A DNA stretch of 64,000 nt from Perognathus longimembris pacificus (Eukaryota > Chordata > Mammalia > Rodentia > Heteromyidae): NCBI RefSeq assembly GCF_023159225.1, contig NC_063170.1, positions 62,904,208-62,968,207 of the forward strand, read 5' to 3'. The position numbers and the translations under genes are program-made. Of the stretch, positions 22,049-33,288 are shown one piece after another. Position 1 is the first letter of the stretch. The number at the start of each line of letters is the position of its first letter. The notes beneath the pieces were generated by a model. That model saw only the letters and a list, made by a program, of their open reading frames with translations. It was not told where the DNA came from and did no database searches.

Positions 22049-22373
22049 AACAGCTTTTTCATAAATTACCTAAGTTATTTTGAGTCCTCCAGAAACTTCT
22101 GCATCTCGGCAAATTATGAACATGTCAATTTACTTTATTATTCTTCTTATGTTTGTTTTCCTTGTTCTTAGCTTTCTAAAGTTAAAAAAAAAAAAAGAAA
22201 AGAAAAGCCAAGACTGGATGAGTTCAGCTTACAACCAATGGAAAACTTCATCCTGAGTTACTTGGTAGTAAATATCAAAATAGTTCTTTAAAAATGTATG
22301 TTTGAATATAGTTACTAAAGCAACAAAATACAAAATTGAGGACCAGTTCTTTAAGAAAGTTAAATCTGTATTA
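22049..22373. other. Single-copy non-coding DNA
   Basis: A short A-rich patch at 22181-22205; otherwise nothing recognised. Confidence 0.45.
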
Positions 22374-22424
22374 TCTCTCTCTCTCTCTCACAGGGACACA
22401 GACATACACACACACACACACACA
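22374..22424. repeat. (CT)n and (CA)n compound microsatellite
   Basis: A CT run of about ten units, a short spacer, and an interrupted CA run. Confidence 0.95.
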
Positions 22425-23834
22425 ATTTTTTTTTCTTTGTCAAACCTTAGTCTTTTTGAAAATTCTGGTCTAATCTTTGTATCTTTTGTAATTGTAGCAA
22501 AAAGACACACTACACATTTCCTAAAGAAAACAGTCATTCTTTCATTCACCCTCTATCTCTTACTAGCTCCCACATTCTCTTAGTCTCTCTCTCCTCTTTT
22601 CCTTGTTTTGTTCTCTTTCACTTTTGGGTGTTCTTGTATAATCTGACTTCTTTTCCAACTTAGGGGAAAAGCATTTCCAAGTGAGGCCAATTAGAGCTGC
22701 CCAGGTGAAGCCAGCTCTCAGGGGATCAATCAGAATGCCTACGTAGATGAGAAAGTGGGAGCTTGTCCTTCCTTTCTCCTTGTTAGAGTTCAGTTGCTGC
22801 CCTGAGGAATACCAGTTATTTATTTTCCATCAGAGAAAAGAATGAGCCCTCTACAGAGCTTAACTCCTTCCTAGTTAAGAGAAAATAAAATGCTCACCTT
22901 TGCCCTTCAACCTTGCACTGTATCTCACTGACTGATCCCTCATGTAATATATGCAGAACTCCTCATTCCTTCAGATGTTGCTTACTGGGAATTAAAATAT
23001 CTTCCTGAGAAAAGCAAAACTCTGTAATTTATGGGCAATATTGTAAGGGAGACCTTCCGGATGTCTGCTTTGCTAGGATAATAGATTTATATTTCCCCAA
23101 TTGTATGCTAGGGATCATGAGTGTGCATCAAGATATTAACAAGGAATTTCATGATCAGATCGATTGGGGAAATATTTATGAGTAGATATCCATTGCCAAC
23201 ATAACCATGAGGGCCTTGTTGATCTGACTTCAGCCCCCAGATTGTCTCAGCATCACTTGAAGTGGCTTGTGACAATTCACTGCCTAGTTATACCCTACAT
23301 TGAAAAATAAAACCCTTTAAAGGATTACCAGACATAAAAAAAAAAATGACAGCTTTTGAAAATAGGTCCTGTCTATGGATGTGTCCTAGGACAGATGGGT
23401 GAGGGGGGGATAAATTTAATCCAAATACGTTGAGAACATGTGTAAAAATGAAGTGAAGTTTGTTGAGATTTGTTTGAGAAAGGAGAATTAGGAAGAGCGA
23501 TGGATCGGAAGCTGTGACTAGGATATATAGTATGCATGTAGGTACATGTCAGAATCCCTCTATACAAGTAATGGATGCTGATAAAAATGGGGAGGGGACA
23601 AAATATATTTGATCAAATCTTGAAATGATCCTTATGTTAAGATTTTACCAAGTACTGCTACCTGAGATGATCCCAATTTGTATTTCTGTCCTACCAATAT
23701 GAAATGTAAAATGTCTTCAGAATTTACAAATCCATTTTCATTCAGTCCATTGTATCATTCAATGGGTATTTGACCACAGAGATGACCCAATGTTTTTGAA
23801 AGTCTCTATTAAGTCATAACCCAAAAGTCTGTCA
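22425..23834. other. Single-copy non-coding DNA
   Basis: About 1.4 kb with no recognisable element or gene; open frames are short and overlap. Confidence 0.45.
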
Positions 23835-25645
23835 TAAGAAATAGAGGAAGCAATCCAGAAATTCATATGGAACAATAAAAGACCAAGAATAGTAAAAACA
23901 ATCTTAAGCAGAAAGAACAGTGCAGAAAGAACAGAACTTCAAGCTGTATTGTAAAGGAATAGTAATAAAAAACAGCTTGGTATTGGCACCGGAACAGGCC
24001 TGAAGACAATGGAGCAGAATGGAAGACCCAGAAATGAACCCACAGAACTATGCCTACTTAATCTTTGATAAAGGAGCTAAAAAAATAGTCTGGAAGAAAG
24101 ATAACGTCTTTAACAAACGGTGCTGGCAAAACTGGTTCAACACCTGCAACAAACTAAAACTAGATCCTTATAGATCACCCTGCATCAAAATCAATTCCAA
24201 ATGGATCAACGACCTCGAAATTAAAACAGATATCCTGAAAATACTAAAGGAGTAGGAGAAACACTTGGGCTCCTTGGCACAGGACAAACTTCCTTAATGA
24301 AGACCAAGAAATGCTACAAATCAAAGAAAGGATGGACAAATGGGACTGCATCAAACTGCAGAGCTTCTGCAGGGCAAAGGACATAGCTCGCAAGATAAAC
24401 AGAAAGCCCACAGATTGGGAAAAGGTCTTTACTGGCCATACAATGGACAAAGGCCTCATATCTAAATTGTATGCAGAACTAAAAAAATTACATTCCTCCA
24501 AAACAAATCCGCAAAGAACCAATAGCCCCCTCAACAAGTGGGCTAAAGACTTAAAAGAGACTTCTCTGTTGAGGAAATGAGAATGGCCAAGAGACATATG
24601 AAAGATTGCTCTACATCACTGGCCATAAAAGAAATGCACATCAAAACAACCTTGAGATTCCATCTCACCCCAGTAAGAATGTCATATATCAAGAAAACTA
24701 ATAATAACAAATGTTGGAGGGTATGTGGCCAAAAGGGAACCCTACTTCATTGTTGGTGGGAATGTAAACTGATTCAGCCACTGTGGAAAGCAGTATAGAG
24801 ATTCCTCAGAAGGCTAAACATAGAGCTACCCTATGACCTAGCAGCCCCACTTTTAGGCACTATCCAAAAGACCACAAACAAAAACATACTAAAGCCACCA
24901 GCACAACAATGTTCATCACAGCACAATTTGTCATAGCTAGAATATGGAACCAACCCAGATGCCCCTCAGTAGACAAATGGATCAGGAAAATGCGGTACAT
25001 ATACACCATGGAATTTTATGCCTCTATAGAAAGAATGACATTGCCCCATTTGTAAGGAAATGGAAGGACTTGGAAAAAATTATACTAAGTGAAGTGAGCC
25101 AGACCCAAAGAAACATGGACTCTATGGACTCCCTCATAGGGAATAATTAGCGCAGGTTTAGGCTAGTCAAAGCAGAGGATCACAAGAGCCCAAAAGCTAT
25201 ACCCTTATGAACACATAAGATGATGCTAAGTGAAATGAACTCCATGTATGGAAACGACTGTTATATCACTGTTGTAGTTACTTTCAACATGCCATGTGAA
25301 ACCGTAGCATCTATTGCTGATGATCCTCTTGTATCCCCTTTCTGTGGTTGTATCTGCACTATCACTGTATCTTATCTGAGTACATTGAAAACCGTGTATA
25401 CTGGTATTAGAATTAGGAAACTGAAAGGGAATATCAAAATCAAGAGACACAGGGTAAAAATACAAACGACTACAAAAGCAGTACATGCAAAACTGTTTGG
25501 TGTAAATCAACTGAACAACTCATGGGGGGAAAGGGAAAGGGGGAGGAGGGAGGGGGGAATGTTACCTCCTCCCTCAAACAGTAGAAGAAATGTATCCAAT
25601 GCCTAACGTATGAAGATGAATCCTCTCTGTACATCAGTTTGACAA
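23835..25645 (+). mobile_element. L1, 5'-truncated: end of ORF2 plus complete 3' UTR
   Basis: This is the longest L1 piece in the window and a reference for the shorter copies. It starts within ORF2 after the reverse transcriptase core (AATTCATATGGAACAATAAA), runs to the ORF2 stop at 25148-25150, and carries a 3' UTR of about 490 bp. The UTR has a G-rich stretch at 25522-25558 and a terminal TTTGACAATAAAAATG before the A-rich end. The 3' UTR matches the copies at 4.8, 7.9, 11.9, 54.9 and 63.7 kb. No intact target-site duplication was found. Confidence 0.95.
23850..25150 (+). pseudogene. L1 ORF2 C-terminal pseudogene
   Basis: Only the region downstream of the reverse transcriptase core is present. 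Homology is clear in pieces: 24019-24255 (WFNTCNKLKLDPYRSPCIKI), 24311-24580 (DKWDCIKLQSFC), 24577-24798 and the last codons (SEVSQTQRN to LIGNN-stop at 25150). 24712-24765 retains the CX3CX7HX4C zinc-knuckle spacing. The pieces lie in different frames: a stop follows 24252, frames shift before 24311 and again near 24577, and further shifts occur after 24798 and near 25050. It is dead as a coding unit; endonuclease and reverse transcriptase are absent. Confidence 0.9.
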
Positions 25646-25929
25646 TAAAAATGTTTTAAAAAAGAAGAAAAAACTAAGGCAAATTAATTTCCAAAAGATC
25701 CAGGTAAGTATCATGTGTTATAATGCTTAGGAGGCAGGAAAACTTAGGCTAACAGGCTTACTTTCCTTAAATAGAGGAGTATCACTTGAAAACACAAAGC
25801 ACCCTATGTTGACGACACTGTCAATAAATATGAATAAATCATAACAGCAAGAGGTGGACCTTGGGATTAACCTGAACAGGCGGTACAGAGATTTTCCTAT
25901 TTGTGTCTCAACTGGTGGCTTTTATAGGG

Positions 25930-25930
<1 letters not shown>
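25646..25930. other. Single-copy non-coding DNA
   Basis: Nothing recognised. Confidence 0.45.
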
Positions 25931-25973
<43 letters not shown>

Positions 25974-25982
25974 ATGTATGTG
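25931..25982. repeat. (TG)n (TATG)n compound microsatellite
   Basis: A TG run of about thirteen units changes into about six TATG units. Confidence 0.95.
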
Positions 25983-28844
25983 TAGGTTGCAGTGCTTCCC
26001 CTCTTCAGGTTCAATGAACTTTAGGCAACAACATAATGTAGTAGCTTTGTGTCTCTGCAACATCTGCCTCATCAACGGTATTGTGTACCTGCCCTTTTGG
26101 GTGGGTAGAATATGGACCACATTTGATGAAAATCATGCTTTTTGTCTTTTCACTCACCAACCCTTTATGAATTCACCAACATTTAAATTAAACATTGAAT
26201 TAAAAATGCTTGAATTGCCGAGTTATACCTTCAAACCATCCCAAGGCCAGCAACATTAAGTTGTGTTGGATGCCATTAGCAGGCAGATGGCATCTTTACC
26301 CATCTTGTTGGTATCTGTTACTCTACTGTTTTTCCTGCCTTTGAGAATTTTTCAGTTAAGGTAGAAACCAATTCTACTGCCTTTCTTTCCCCATGATTCA
26401 AGGACTCAGTTCACAATGCACACAGCACTCTGTGTAAATGATTCTCTCCAGTGAAAGCAGCACTGTCTTTGTGGCTCCTCATCATGGCATGCGACTAGTG
26501 GGGACCAATGTGATGTCATTGTCCCTTCTTGAATGATAGGAAGCAAGATGCTCTTTTAGGGGGAAAACAAGATTTTTAGAACCATATATCATCATAGAAA
26601 TTCAATGTAAAATATGATTTTTCAACCAACAACGTTGAGAGAAGTCAATAAATAGTAACTTTATGCTTTGCATGAATAAATTCAGCAGATTTTAGGCCTA
26701 TTTTATTATTCCCTCTTTCAAAGGGACAGAAATAGTTATGTGTTACAGAAAGAGAAATAGAATTTAGAGTGTTTTCTTCAATTTTCTTCCTTGGAAATAA
26801 TAAATCCTACATTTCTTTTGGAGAAAAGTGGGCATTTGGCATTTACAGCCTCAGAGAATTTAAATTTATGTCTTCTTAGCAATAAAGCACCATGAAATAC
26901 TTTTGAATATATAAATGTGTTCTTTCCAAGATTAAAATTACTTACGAATAATCTGTAATAAATTGGGCTTAAACTTTATTTTCGCTGTTAAGGTCAGATT
27001 GTATCTCAACTATGTGCCACTTTGAAGAACCATTTTCTAACAGGCCTGATTCCACTTTGAAGAGATACAGATTTGACCCATCAGAGCGGGTAAAATAATG
27101 ACTATTTCCTACTTCCCTCTCAAATGTTTCAACGTTCAAATTTGAAACATGACATTTTTTCTTAGAATTTCTAATTTGTAAAAGGAAGGCTAGACATGTT
27201 TATTTACAGTATATTCACTCCAAAGAACACTCTTGAGACAGCGCTTGCTGAAAGATGACTAGGTCTGAGAGGGAAAGAAGAGCTCAAAATTTCACAAGAA
27301 AGCATTTGTAAAGTACACATTAGCTGCTTTGTGTGTTTCATGATCATTTCACTGTGGAAGGAAATTGGTAGTGTCTAATTACACTAAAAATGCTATAACC
27401 CTTGTTAATGCTGATGTAGTTGGCCAGTCCTTACAGCAGGAAGGAGTCAGAGGAAGTATGTACAATTTTCTCTTATTGATTTACATTTTGTGTACCCTGA
27501 TGAATTAAACATATGCTAATTTTACCTATAGAGTTTTACCCCTGTGAATAGATAAATAATATAATCTATAGGGCATTTATCCTGCTCAAATTTTTATTAT
27601 GAGTACTTAAACCCTAAATCATGAAAGTAACCTTTTATGAAATGCCTCTACTTAAAGAAATTCTAATATATTTACTCAGGAGTTGTTACACAAAAGCACA
27701 ATTAATTGTAAAGATGCTGGGCCCTGGGCTTTGAGATACTTACAATTAAAAAGATTATTTTTATGTATTTATAGTTTATTATAAATGCATCACTTATAAT
27801 TTACCAATTTATTTACCTGAAATGCAAGTTGCTAATTGTTTTTCAAGGTATTCATACTTGCCTTCAAATTAGGATGGTATTACTTCTTGTGAGTCATGTA
27901 TGTAAATAGAGGGGTTAAAAATGATCACAGTTTCAGTGCATTGCAGAGTTCTTCTGTGTCTCTAAAAACAAAAGAGTCTGAGAAAGAAGCTCATGTGATT
28001 TGGGACTCCAAAAGTATGACCCACATATTTCTAAATCTATTCTTGGTAAACTATTCCTATCCTGACCTTACAGATTTGAGATCTTAGAAAACGGTGGTGC
28101 TGAACTTCCAGCTCTGTGCCTATCTCTTCCCTCCTACTCACCAATGACCCATTTCTCTCGTGTTGAGGAAGTAAAGAAGGAATTAAACAAGAGGCTAAGA
28201 CACTCCGTCTCTAACTCTACAAGAATTTCTGTATAAAAATCATGACAATTATATACAGTAGCTATAATTAATTTGGTCTCTGCCCTGAAATGGAGCAAGT
28301 AACTCTTTCCAGTCTGGCTTTCTTGCAACAAACAAGCAAGCAAACAAACAAACAGACAAAAAAAAACGCAGAAAACTTGTCCCATAGAACATTCTTGTTG
28401 TCCCTTTCGAAACCCACCATGTTTACGACCAGTATGATTTATAAAAGGACTCTGGTCCTATGTAGACATATTCTAGATAACATTAAATCCATATTTTCCT
28501 CATTGGTGTGCTATCAGTATTACTCCCATCTATTAATCCCATGTGTGCTGTTTTATCTTCGAATAACATTTTTATGAGATTGTCATTGCATGCTGGCTCT
28601 CCCAGTGAGGAGCAAGCACAGGAGACAGATTTATTGGCCTTTGCACATCCTATTAATATTGATACAGAGTCTGTTTCCATAACCCTTTGAAGTCATGAAA
28701 GGGAGAAGTTGTCATTGCAGGTAGGGAAGCAGATTATTTCAGAAAACATGTTGTGTAAACACAACTTCCCAGTTCAAATGGACTTGAGCTGATGCAACAC
28801 AGGAAAGGTAGCAGACAAAGTGGTTTAAAGTGAGGGCAAAACAG
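25983..28844. other. Long repeat-poor interval
   Basis: Nearly 2.9 kb without a clear transposon, striking here where elements come every 1-2 kb. No exon is recognised. The only simple repeat is a CAAA-rich patch near 28325-28370. 26600-27880 is the main candidate for conserved regulatory DNA (see findings). Confidence 0.5.
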
Positions 28845-29040
28845 AAAGATCTTCTGGATCTCAAACTTCCACTTACTGTTTTATCTTGAGCAAGTTATTT
28901 GGCTATTCTATTTCCTATGTGTAAAACCGGGACAATAACACCAACCTCATTATGTCCTTGTGAGGAGTCTGCAAGATTGCACGTGTGTAGTATTATCAGG
29001 CCCATCTGAAACAGCCAATAAATGTTTACTGTTGCTATAC
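28845..29040 (+). mobile_element. MIR fossil (plus strand)
   Basis: Good MIR order: CTTCCACTTACTGTTTTATC, TTGAGCAAGTTATTTGGC, TTCCTATGTGTAAAACCGGG, ACAATAACACCAACCTCATT, TGTGAGGAG, and CCAATAAATGTTTACTGTTG at the 3' end. The best-preserved MIR in the window. Confidence 0.75.
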
Positions 29041-29074
29041 TAAATGGGAAAGAAATAATGTAAGTCACCCTCAC

Positions 29075-29150
29075 CACTGTGCAGATGAGCAGACTGAGGC
29101 TGGAACTAAACTCACAAGTCCTGAGCATGACAATCCAACTTTATCTTCTA
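29075..29150 (-). mobile_element. MIR fragment (minus strand)
   Basis: GTGCAGATGAGCAGACTGAGGCTGGAACTAAACTCACAAG matches the reversed MIR core 'acagatgaggaaactgaggc'. It lies tail to tail with the plus-strand MIR. Confidence 0.55.
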
Positions 29151-29935
29151 CTTGTGTGAAGGGAATTAACAGAGGCATTAAGTAGCAGGTCTGAGTTCAG
29201 ATTTCATCTGCACTTTACAACAGTAAGAAGAGGGAAAATCTCGGGTCCACTTAATTGTGAAACAGGATATTCAGATGAGGTTTTGCGGGGGTGGGGGTGG
29301 GGGTGTACATATTTAAAAAGGGAAAAAGAAAGCATCATGTCCAGATCATGTTGCTTCTCTTCAGACAACTCAAAGCCCTTTCAGGTATTTGTAAACACAA
29401 GAGAAAAAAAAATCGATGAGAATTAAGGTTGGGGGACAGGACCAACCAATCAGACTATCACAAGCAGATCATGTTTTGCATGCAAAGAGGCTGTGGCTGA
29501 TGTTCAGTCTATCATCTGTCTCCATGCATCAGAAGCTATTGTCTCTGCGTTTCAGAGCTGATGTGAAAATAATGCTGTTAATGCTATTTTGGGCAGTGCT
29601 GGACGGTCAAGGCCAAGAGCATCGCAGGTATTGCTTAAAGGATCTTGGAGGGTAAGAGCAGTCCTTGGATGAAGAGTTAGACTACTGGGAGACCCAGGGG
29701 TGCTAGAAGGGCATCATGGATGCACCATGCAGGAAATGTAGTCAATGTATAGTTAACAAAGAAAAGAGCAATGGAAAGGTTGGGGAAGGAAAGATGGCGG
29801 AGGACATGGATTGCTTCAAATGTCTTTTGTGGACTGTATACATCACTTCATTGTGATCTTTAATAGAATAAGCTTCTATTGAGCTATGTTTGAAATTAAA
29901 ATTTTAATTTTATTTTGTTCTTCTTTATATTTTGC
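29151..29935. other. Single-copy DNA with G-rich patch and palindrome
   Basis: It contains three G5 runs at 29287-29303, the 12-bp palindrome TTTGCATGCAAA at 29475-29486, and AAGATGGCGG (YY1-like) at 29791-29800. No exon recognised. Confidence 0.45.
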
Positions 29936-30113
29936 AGTGATACTAGAGTGCACTTCCAGGGCCTTGAACATGCTAGGCACATCTCCTACTAAGGTGTATG
30001 CACAACCACTGGGTATATGAGACAAAGCCTTTGTGTAGCCCCAGTGGGTCTGGAATCTTCTGTCTCAGCTTCCCAAGTGCTGGGATTCCAGGCATGCACC
30101 ACTTCATTGGGCT
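29936..30113 (-). mobile_element. B1-dID-like dimeric SINE (minus strand)
   Basis: The left part reads like a reversed ID unit (CCAGGGCCTTGAACATGCTAGGCAC). The right part reads like a reversed B1 (GTCTCAGCTTCCCAAGTGCTGGGATTCCAGGCATGCACCAC). This dimer type is known from squirrels and dormice as B1-dID and resembles an ancestor of the composites here. Confidence 0.65.
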
Positions 30114-30378
30114 ATGGAATTCCTTTTCATCCACTTACATTGATTATGTTGAAGCTGCAATACACTCAAACATTAGTTCTCTCAAAAAGCTTGTACTGAA
30201 GTTTGCTATCTGTCTATTGGTGATGGAGATAGAGATTTGAAGTGTGTAGAGAAAGCTACTCTAACAGATGAAGGATGGTGAAAGTGGGGAACTTTATCAA
30301 TTTACATAATCAATGATCATATGCATAACAAATACTATGCTAATCCTAAAGGTAGCAAGGATCTAACCTCAGCTACCT
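30114..30378. other. Single-copy non-coding DNA
   Basis: Nothing recognised. Confidence 0.45.
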
Positions 30379-30415
30379 GGTGGTGTTAGTGGTGGTGGTG
30401 GTGGTTGTGGTGGTG

Positions 30416-30461
<46 letters not shown>
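30379..30461. repeat. (GGT)n then (TG)22 microsatellite
   Basis: An imperfect GGT run at 30379-30415 passes into a pure TG run at 30417-30461. The complementary strand translates as poly-His and Thr-His, which is not a gene. Confidence 0.95.
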
Positions 30462-30463
<2 letters not shown>

Positions 30464-30980
30464 CTGAGTTAAAATGTGGCTTTTTGAGGTTGTCAGTGAA
30501 GAAAAATGATAGATGGCTGTGAATGCAAAGGACTGCCTTTTGTGCCACTCGTGAGGCACATCTAAGAGAAGCATTTGCTTGTCCAGAATAATGTCATAGA
30601 ACTGCCAGAAGGATACTAAACCAATTACATAAATGATGGAATATAAGTCATCCTTGTTCTTTGCTGGTGTTTGAAATTGGATGAATTTTCATCCAGAAGA
30701 AAATGTTGTGAGTGATAACACTTAAAAAGATAATCCTTCAACGTAACTTAAAAAATGTACATTCCTTAAATAACTCAGATCATTGCCAAGGGCGGGTGGG
30801 GGGCGGGGGCGAGGTAAAATGTGACTCTTTGTCGGAATAAACAAGAATGAAATACAGAAAGAAATAAAGGAAGTGAGGCATCAGAGGCATACAATGAGCA
30901 TTTGAACTGAGAGAAAAATTATTTCAGGAAAATTTCTGTGCAATTGACGGGTGGATGACCTAGGGGTTTACATGACTATT
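30462..30980. other. Single-copy DNA with an isolated GC block
   Basis: AT-rich sequence containing the G-quadruplex motif at 30790-30809, annotated separately. Confidence 0.5.
30790..30809 (+). promoter_or_regulatory. G-quadruplex / Sp1-like GC-box cluster
   Basis: Four G runs of 3, 3, 6 and 5 are separated by single bases (C, T, C). This is the most stable loop arrangement for a parallel quadruplex. GGGCGGG and GGGGCGGGG also match Sp1/KLF sites. The flanks are AT-rich and no CpG island or transcript start is evident. Confidence 0.6.
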
Positions 30981-31210
30981 AAAAAAGCAGCATTTGGGGG
31001 CTGGGGATATGGCCTAGTGGCAAGAGTGCTTGCCTCATATATATGAGGCCCTGGGTTCAATTCCCCAGCACCACATATACAGAAAATGGCCAGAAGTGGC
31101 GCTGTGGCTCAAGTGGCAGAGTGCTAGCCTTGAGCGGGAAGAAGCCAGGGACAGTGCTCAGGCCCTGAATCCAAGCCCCAGGACTGGCCAAAAAAAAAAA
31201 GCAGCATTTG
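30981..31210 (+). mobile_element. Young SINE, F1 type, with perfect 16-bp target-site duplication
   Basis: The body is 30997-31194 with Pol III-like boxes TGGCCTAGTGG and GGTTCAATTCC in the ID-like head, then the intact tail module and an A tail. AAAAAAGCAGCATTTG flanks it at 30981-30996 and 31195-31210; the A's of the right copy merge with the tail. Insertion behind an A-run fits L1 endonuclease. Confidence 0.95.
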
Positions 31211-31841
31211 TGCTTGCTGATGCAAAAGGTTTACTGCATACAGTGTCTTGACTTTATTTTATCCACTTATATTTGATTATGGGTGCGTGTCTAGATAGAC
31301 AGATAGATAAAAAGATAAATAAAAACAGATACTAGGTGAGAGATGATAATATAGAAAGACAGATACATGAAAAATTTTAATCTATTCAGAAAAACAGAAA
31401 GGCAAAAACAGTCCTTGTAATTGCACCAGAAATGGGAAGATTGTCACCTGCTCCCTTGAAGTGAGCAGTTGAAAAGACAAGGACCAGAAGAAGAGGTATC
31501 TCTATGTGGAAAATCAAACTGACTGGCCAGTGCCTCTGTTAAGTTGGTATAGCTTGGCTGTTCCCTTGAAATACAATGAAGCTTTGAATTCCACTACATG
31601 GGAAAATACCTTTAAAGACTTGCAAGGCAGACTGAGGCGTGGTGGCTGTATGATGTTCAAGTTTGTACAATGTAATTTTGCTCGACTTTGAATTTGTCCT
31701 TCAGAAGCGTTTAGGGAGAACTAATTGGGTGGACTTCCTTTGCAAAAATCTAAATTTTACATCATTCTATCTGGAAGGTGAGAAAGAAAATAATAAGCCT
31801 TGAATCTTACTATGAAGAAATGGATATACTAAAGATCTTTC
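31211..31841. other. Single-copy non-coding DNA
   Basis: A short GATA-rich patch (AGATAGATAGA-like) lies near 31291-31325. The 61-residue frame at 31506-31691 resembles nothing known. Confidence 0.45.
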
Positions 31842-32165
31842 CAGGATAAGTACTAGTGGCTCATACCTGGAGCCCGGTTGTGAGGCTGAGATAAGGATCA
31901 TAGCTTGAGGTCAACCTGAGGAGAAAAGCTCATGAAGCTCATGACCCCCCATCTAATGGATAGATGACCGTGGTGGAGTAATAAGATCATTTTAGCTATC
32001 TGACATCAAGCTCAAAATAGGCTGTACAAGCAAGCTAGCACCTAGGAAATGAGAGCCTATCACCAACTTAAAAGGAGTACAGAAAAGGTCTGGCGGCGTG
32101 GCTTCTTGGTAGAGAGCCTGCTTAGAAAGTGTGATGCCCTCAGTACCACAAAAAAATAAATAAAA
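31842..32165 (+). mobile_element. SINE, F3 type (B1-like + tRNA-like tail)
   Basis: It starts GATAAGTACTAGTGGCTCAT and has GAGGCTGAGATAAGGATC, a long middle, and the tRNA-like tail GGCGTGGCTTCTTGGTAGAG ... CTCAGTACCACAAAA. The layout recalls the composite SINE of beaver (Castor) as I remember it. Strongly diverged. Confidence 0.6.
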
Positions 32166-33288
32166 ACACTTGCCCAAACAAAACTTTTAACATTGTTACA
32201 CTAAATTATATTTATTATCATTATTACCTTCCACCCTTAAGCCCTGAGTGTGTGCCAATCTGATTTTGTTCTACAGATTTAATAAAGGAGATATTGAAAT
32301 CACAATTTAATGTACAAATGAGGCAGTTTTCATCCAAGCAGATGACCCATCATGACTATTGCATTCAGATTAATAAGCCAAGTTTCAACCATCCCCACCC
32401 TGATTGCAATTCTTCTGATGCACTCCTTTTCTGTGATGGAGGAAGTGGACATTTTCTACGTGTGACATGTGAATAAGACACATTAGGAATGCCACTGGGT
32501 CCTCCACGTTGCCACAAAGAGGAGACACTGGCAAGCAATTTAATCTTTTACTCGATTTGAAATTTGCCCAACTACAAAATAAATATCAAAGACAGCTGCA
32601 GCAGCCAGATGTTTTCTTTGCTTCTTCACCTGTGAGTCTGCTCCCTGCCCAGGATGTACAGATCGACGCCTAATCTAAAAGGCTATCTCTCTGTTGCCCA
32701 TCCATTCCCTGGCCTCTGTACAAACCCTGCCAGCAGTACATCACTTAGCTCCGAGTGCACCCGTGATTCTATAACAGACACATCAATCAATTAAAACCAA
32801 GAGTCAGCCAGCAAACACGTTTCACTGAGATTACCAGCAAGTCATCCTCACATGGATCAGCAGATAATAATGCTTCTAGACAAAAAGAGAAGGAAAATAA
32901 AAGTAAGCCAGCTGTGAGTTGCTCACTAGCTTGCAAGCCCCAGCTTTATCCATCTCTTATCAGCTGGTGTACTAAAACGTCCCCGGACTTACTCTTGCCT
33001 TACTCTTTTAACTAGAATTCATACATTGGTTTTACAAAATTAATTACTACATAGCTCTTGGCTTTTTAGAATCCCTTTAGCTTTCTTTGCCTTAAGGCTA
33101 GAATAAGATGTTTTTCTTTATTTTTTAAACCTAATTAGTATGATATTGGAACATTTAAACATGGTTGGTTTGGTTTGTACTTGTTATTTCCCAGGATAGT
33201 CCAATTGAAGATGTTCATATAACTCTAATTTGCATGGTGATAAAAATTCTAATCTAGCTCTCTTGACCATAATATCCTTAGCTCAAAG
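32166..33288. other. Repeat-poor interval
   Basis: No transposon recognised. 32290-33000 is a candidate conserved regulatory element (see findings). Confidence 0.45.

Noticed and set aside
29287..29303. G-rich stretch with three G5 runs
   Set aside because: Only three long runs are present; a four-run quadruplex would need a run to be split, so it is much weaker than the motif at 30790.
29791..29800. AAGATGGCGG, a YY1-like site such as occurs at the start of some L1 5' UTRs
   Set aside because: A ten-base match with no L1 sequence or promoter beside it is not enough.
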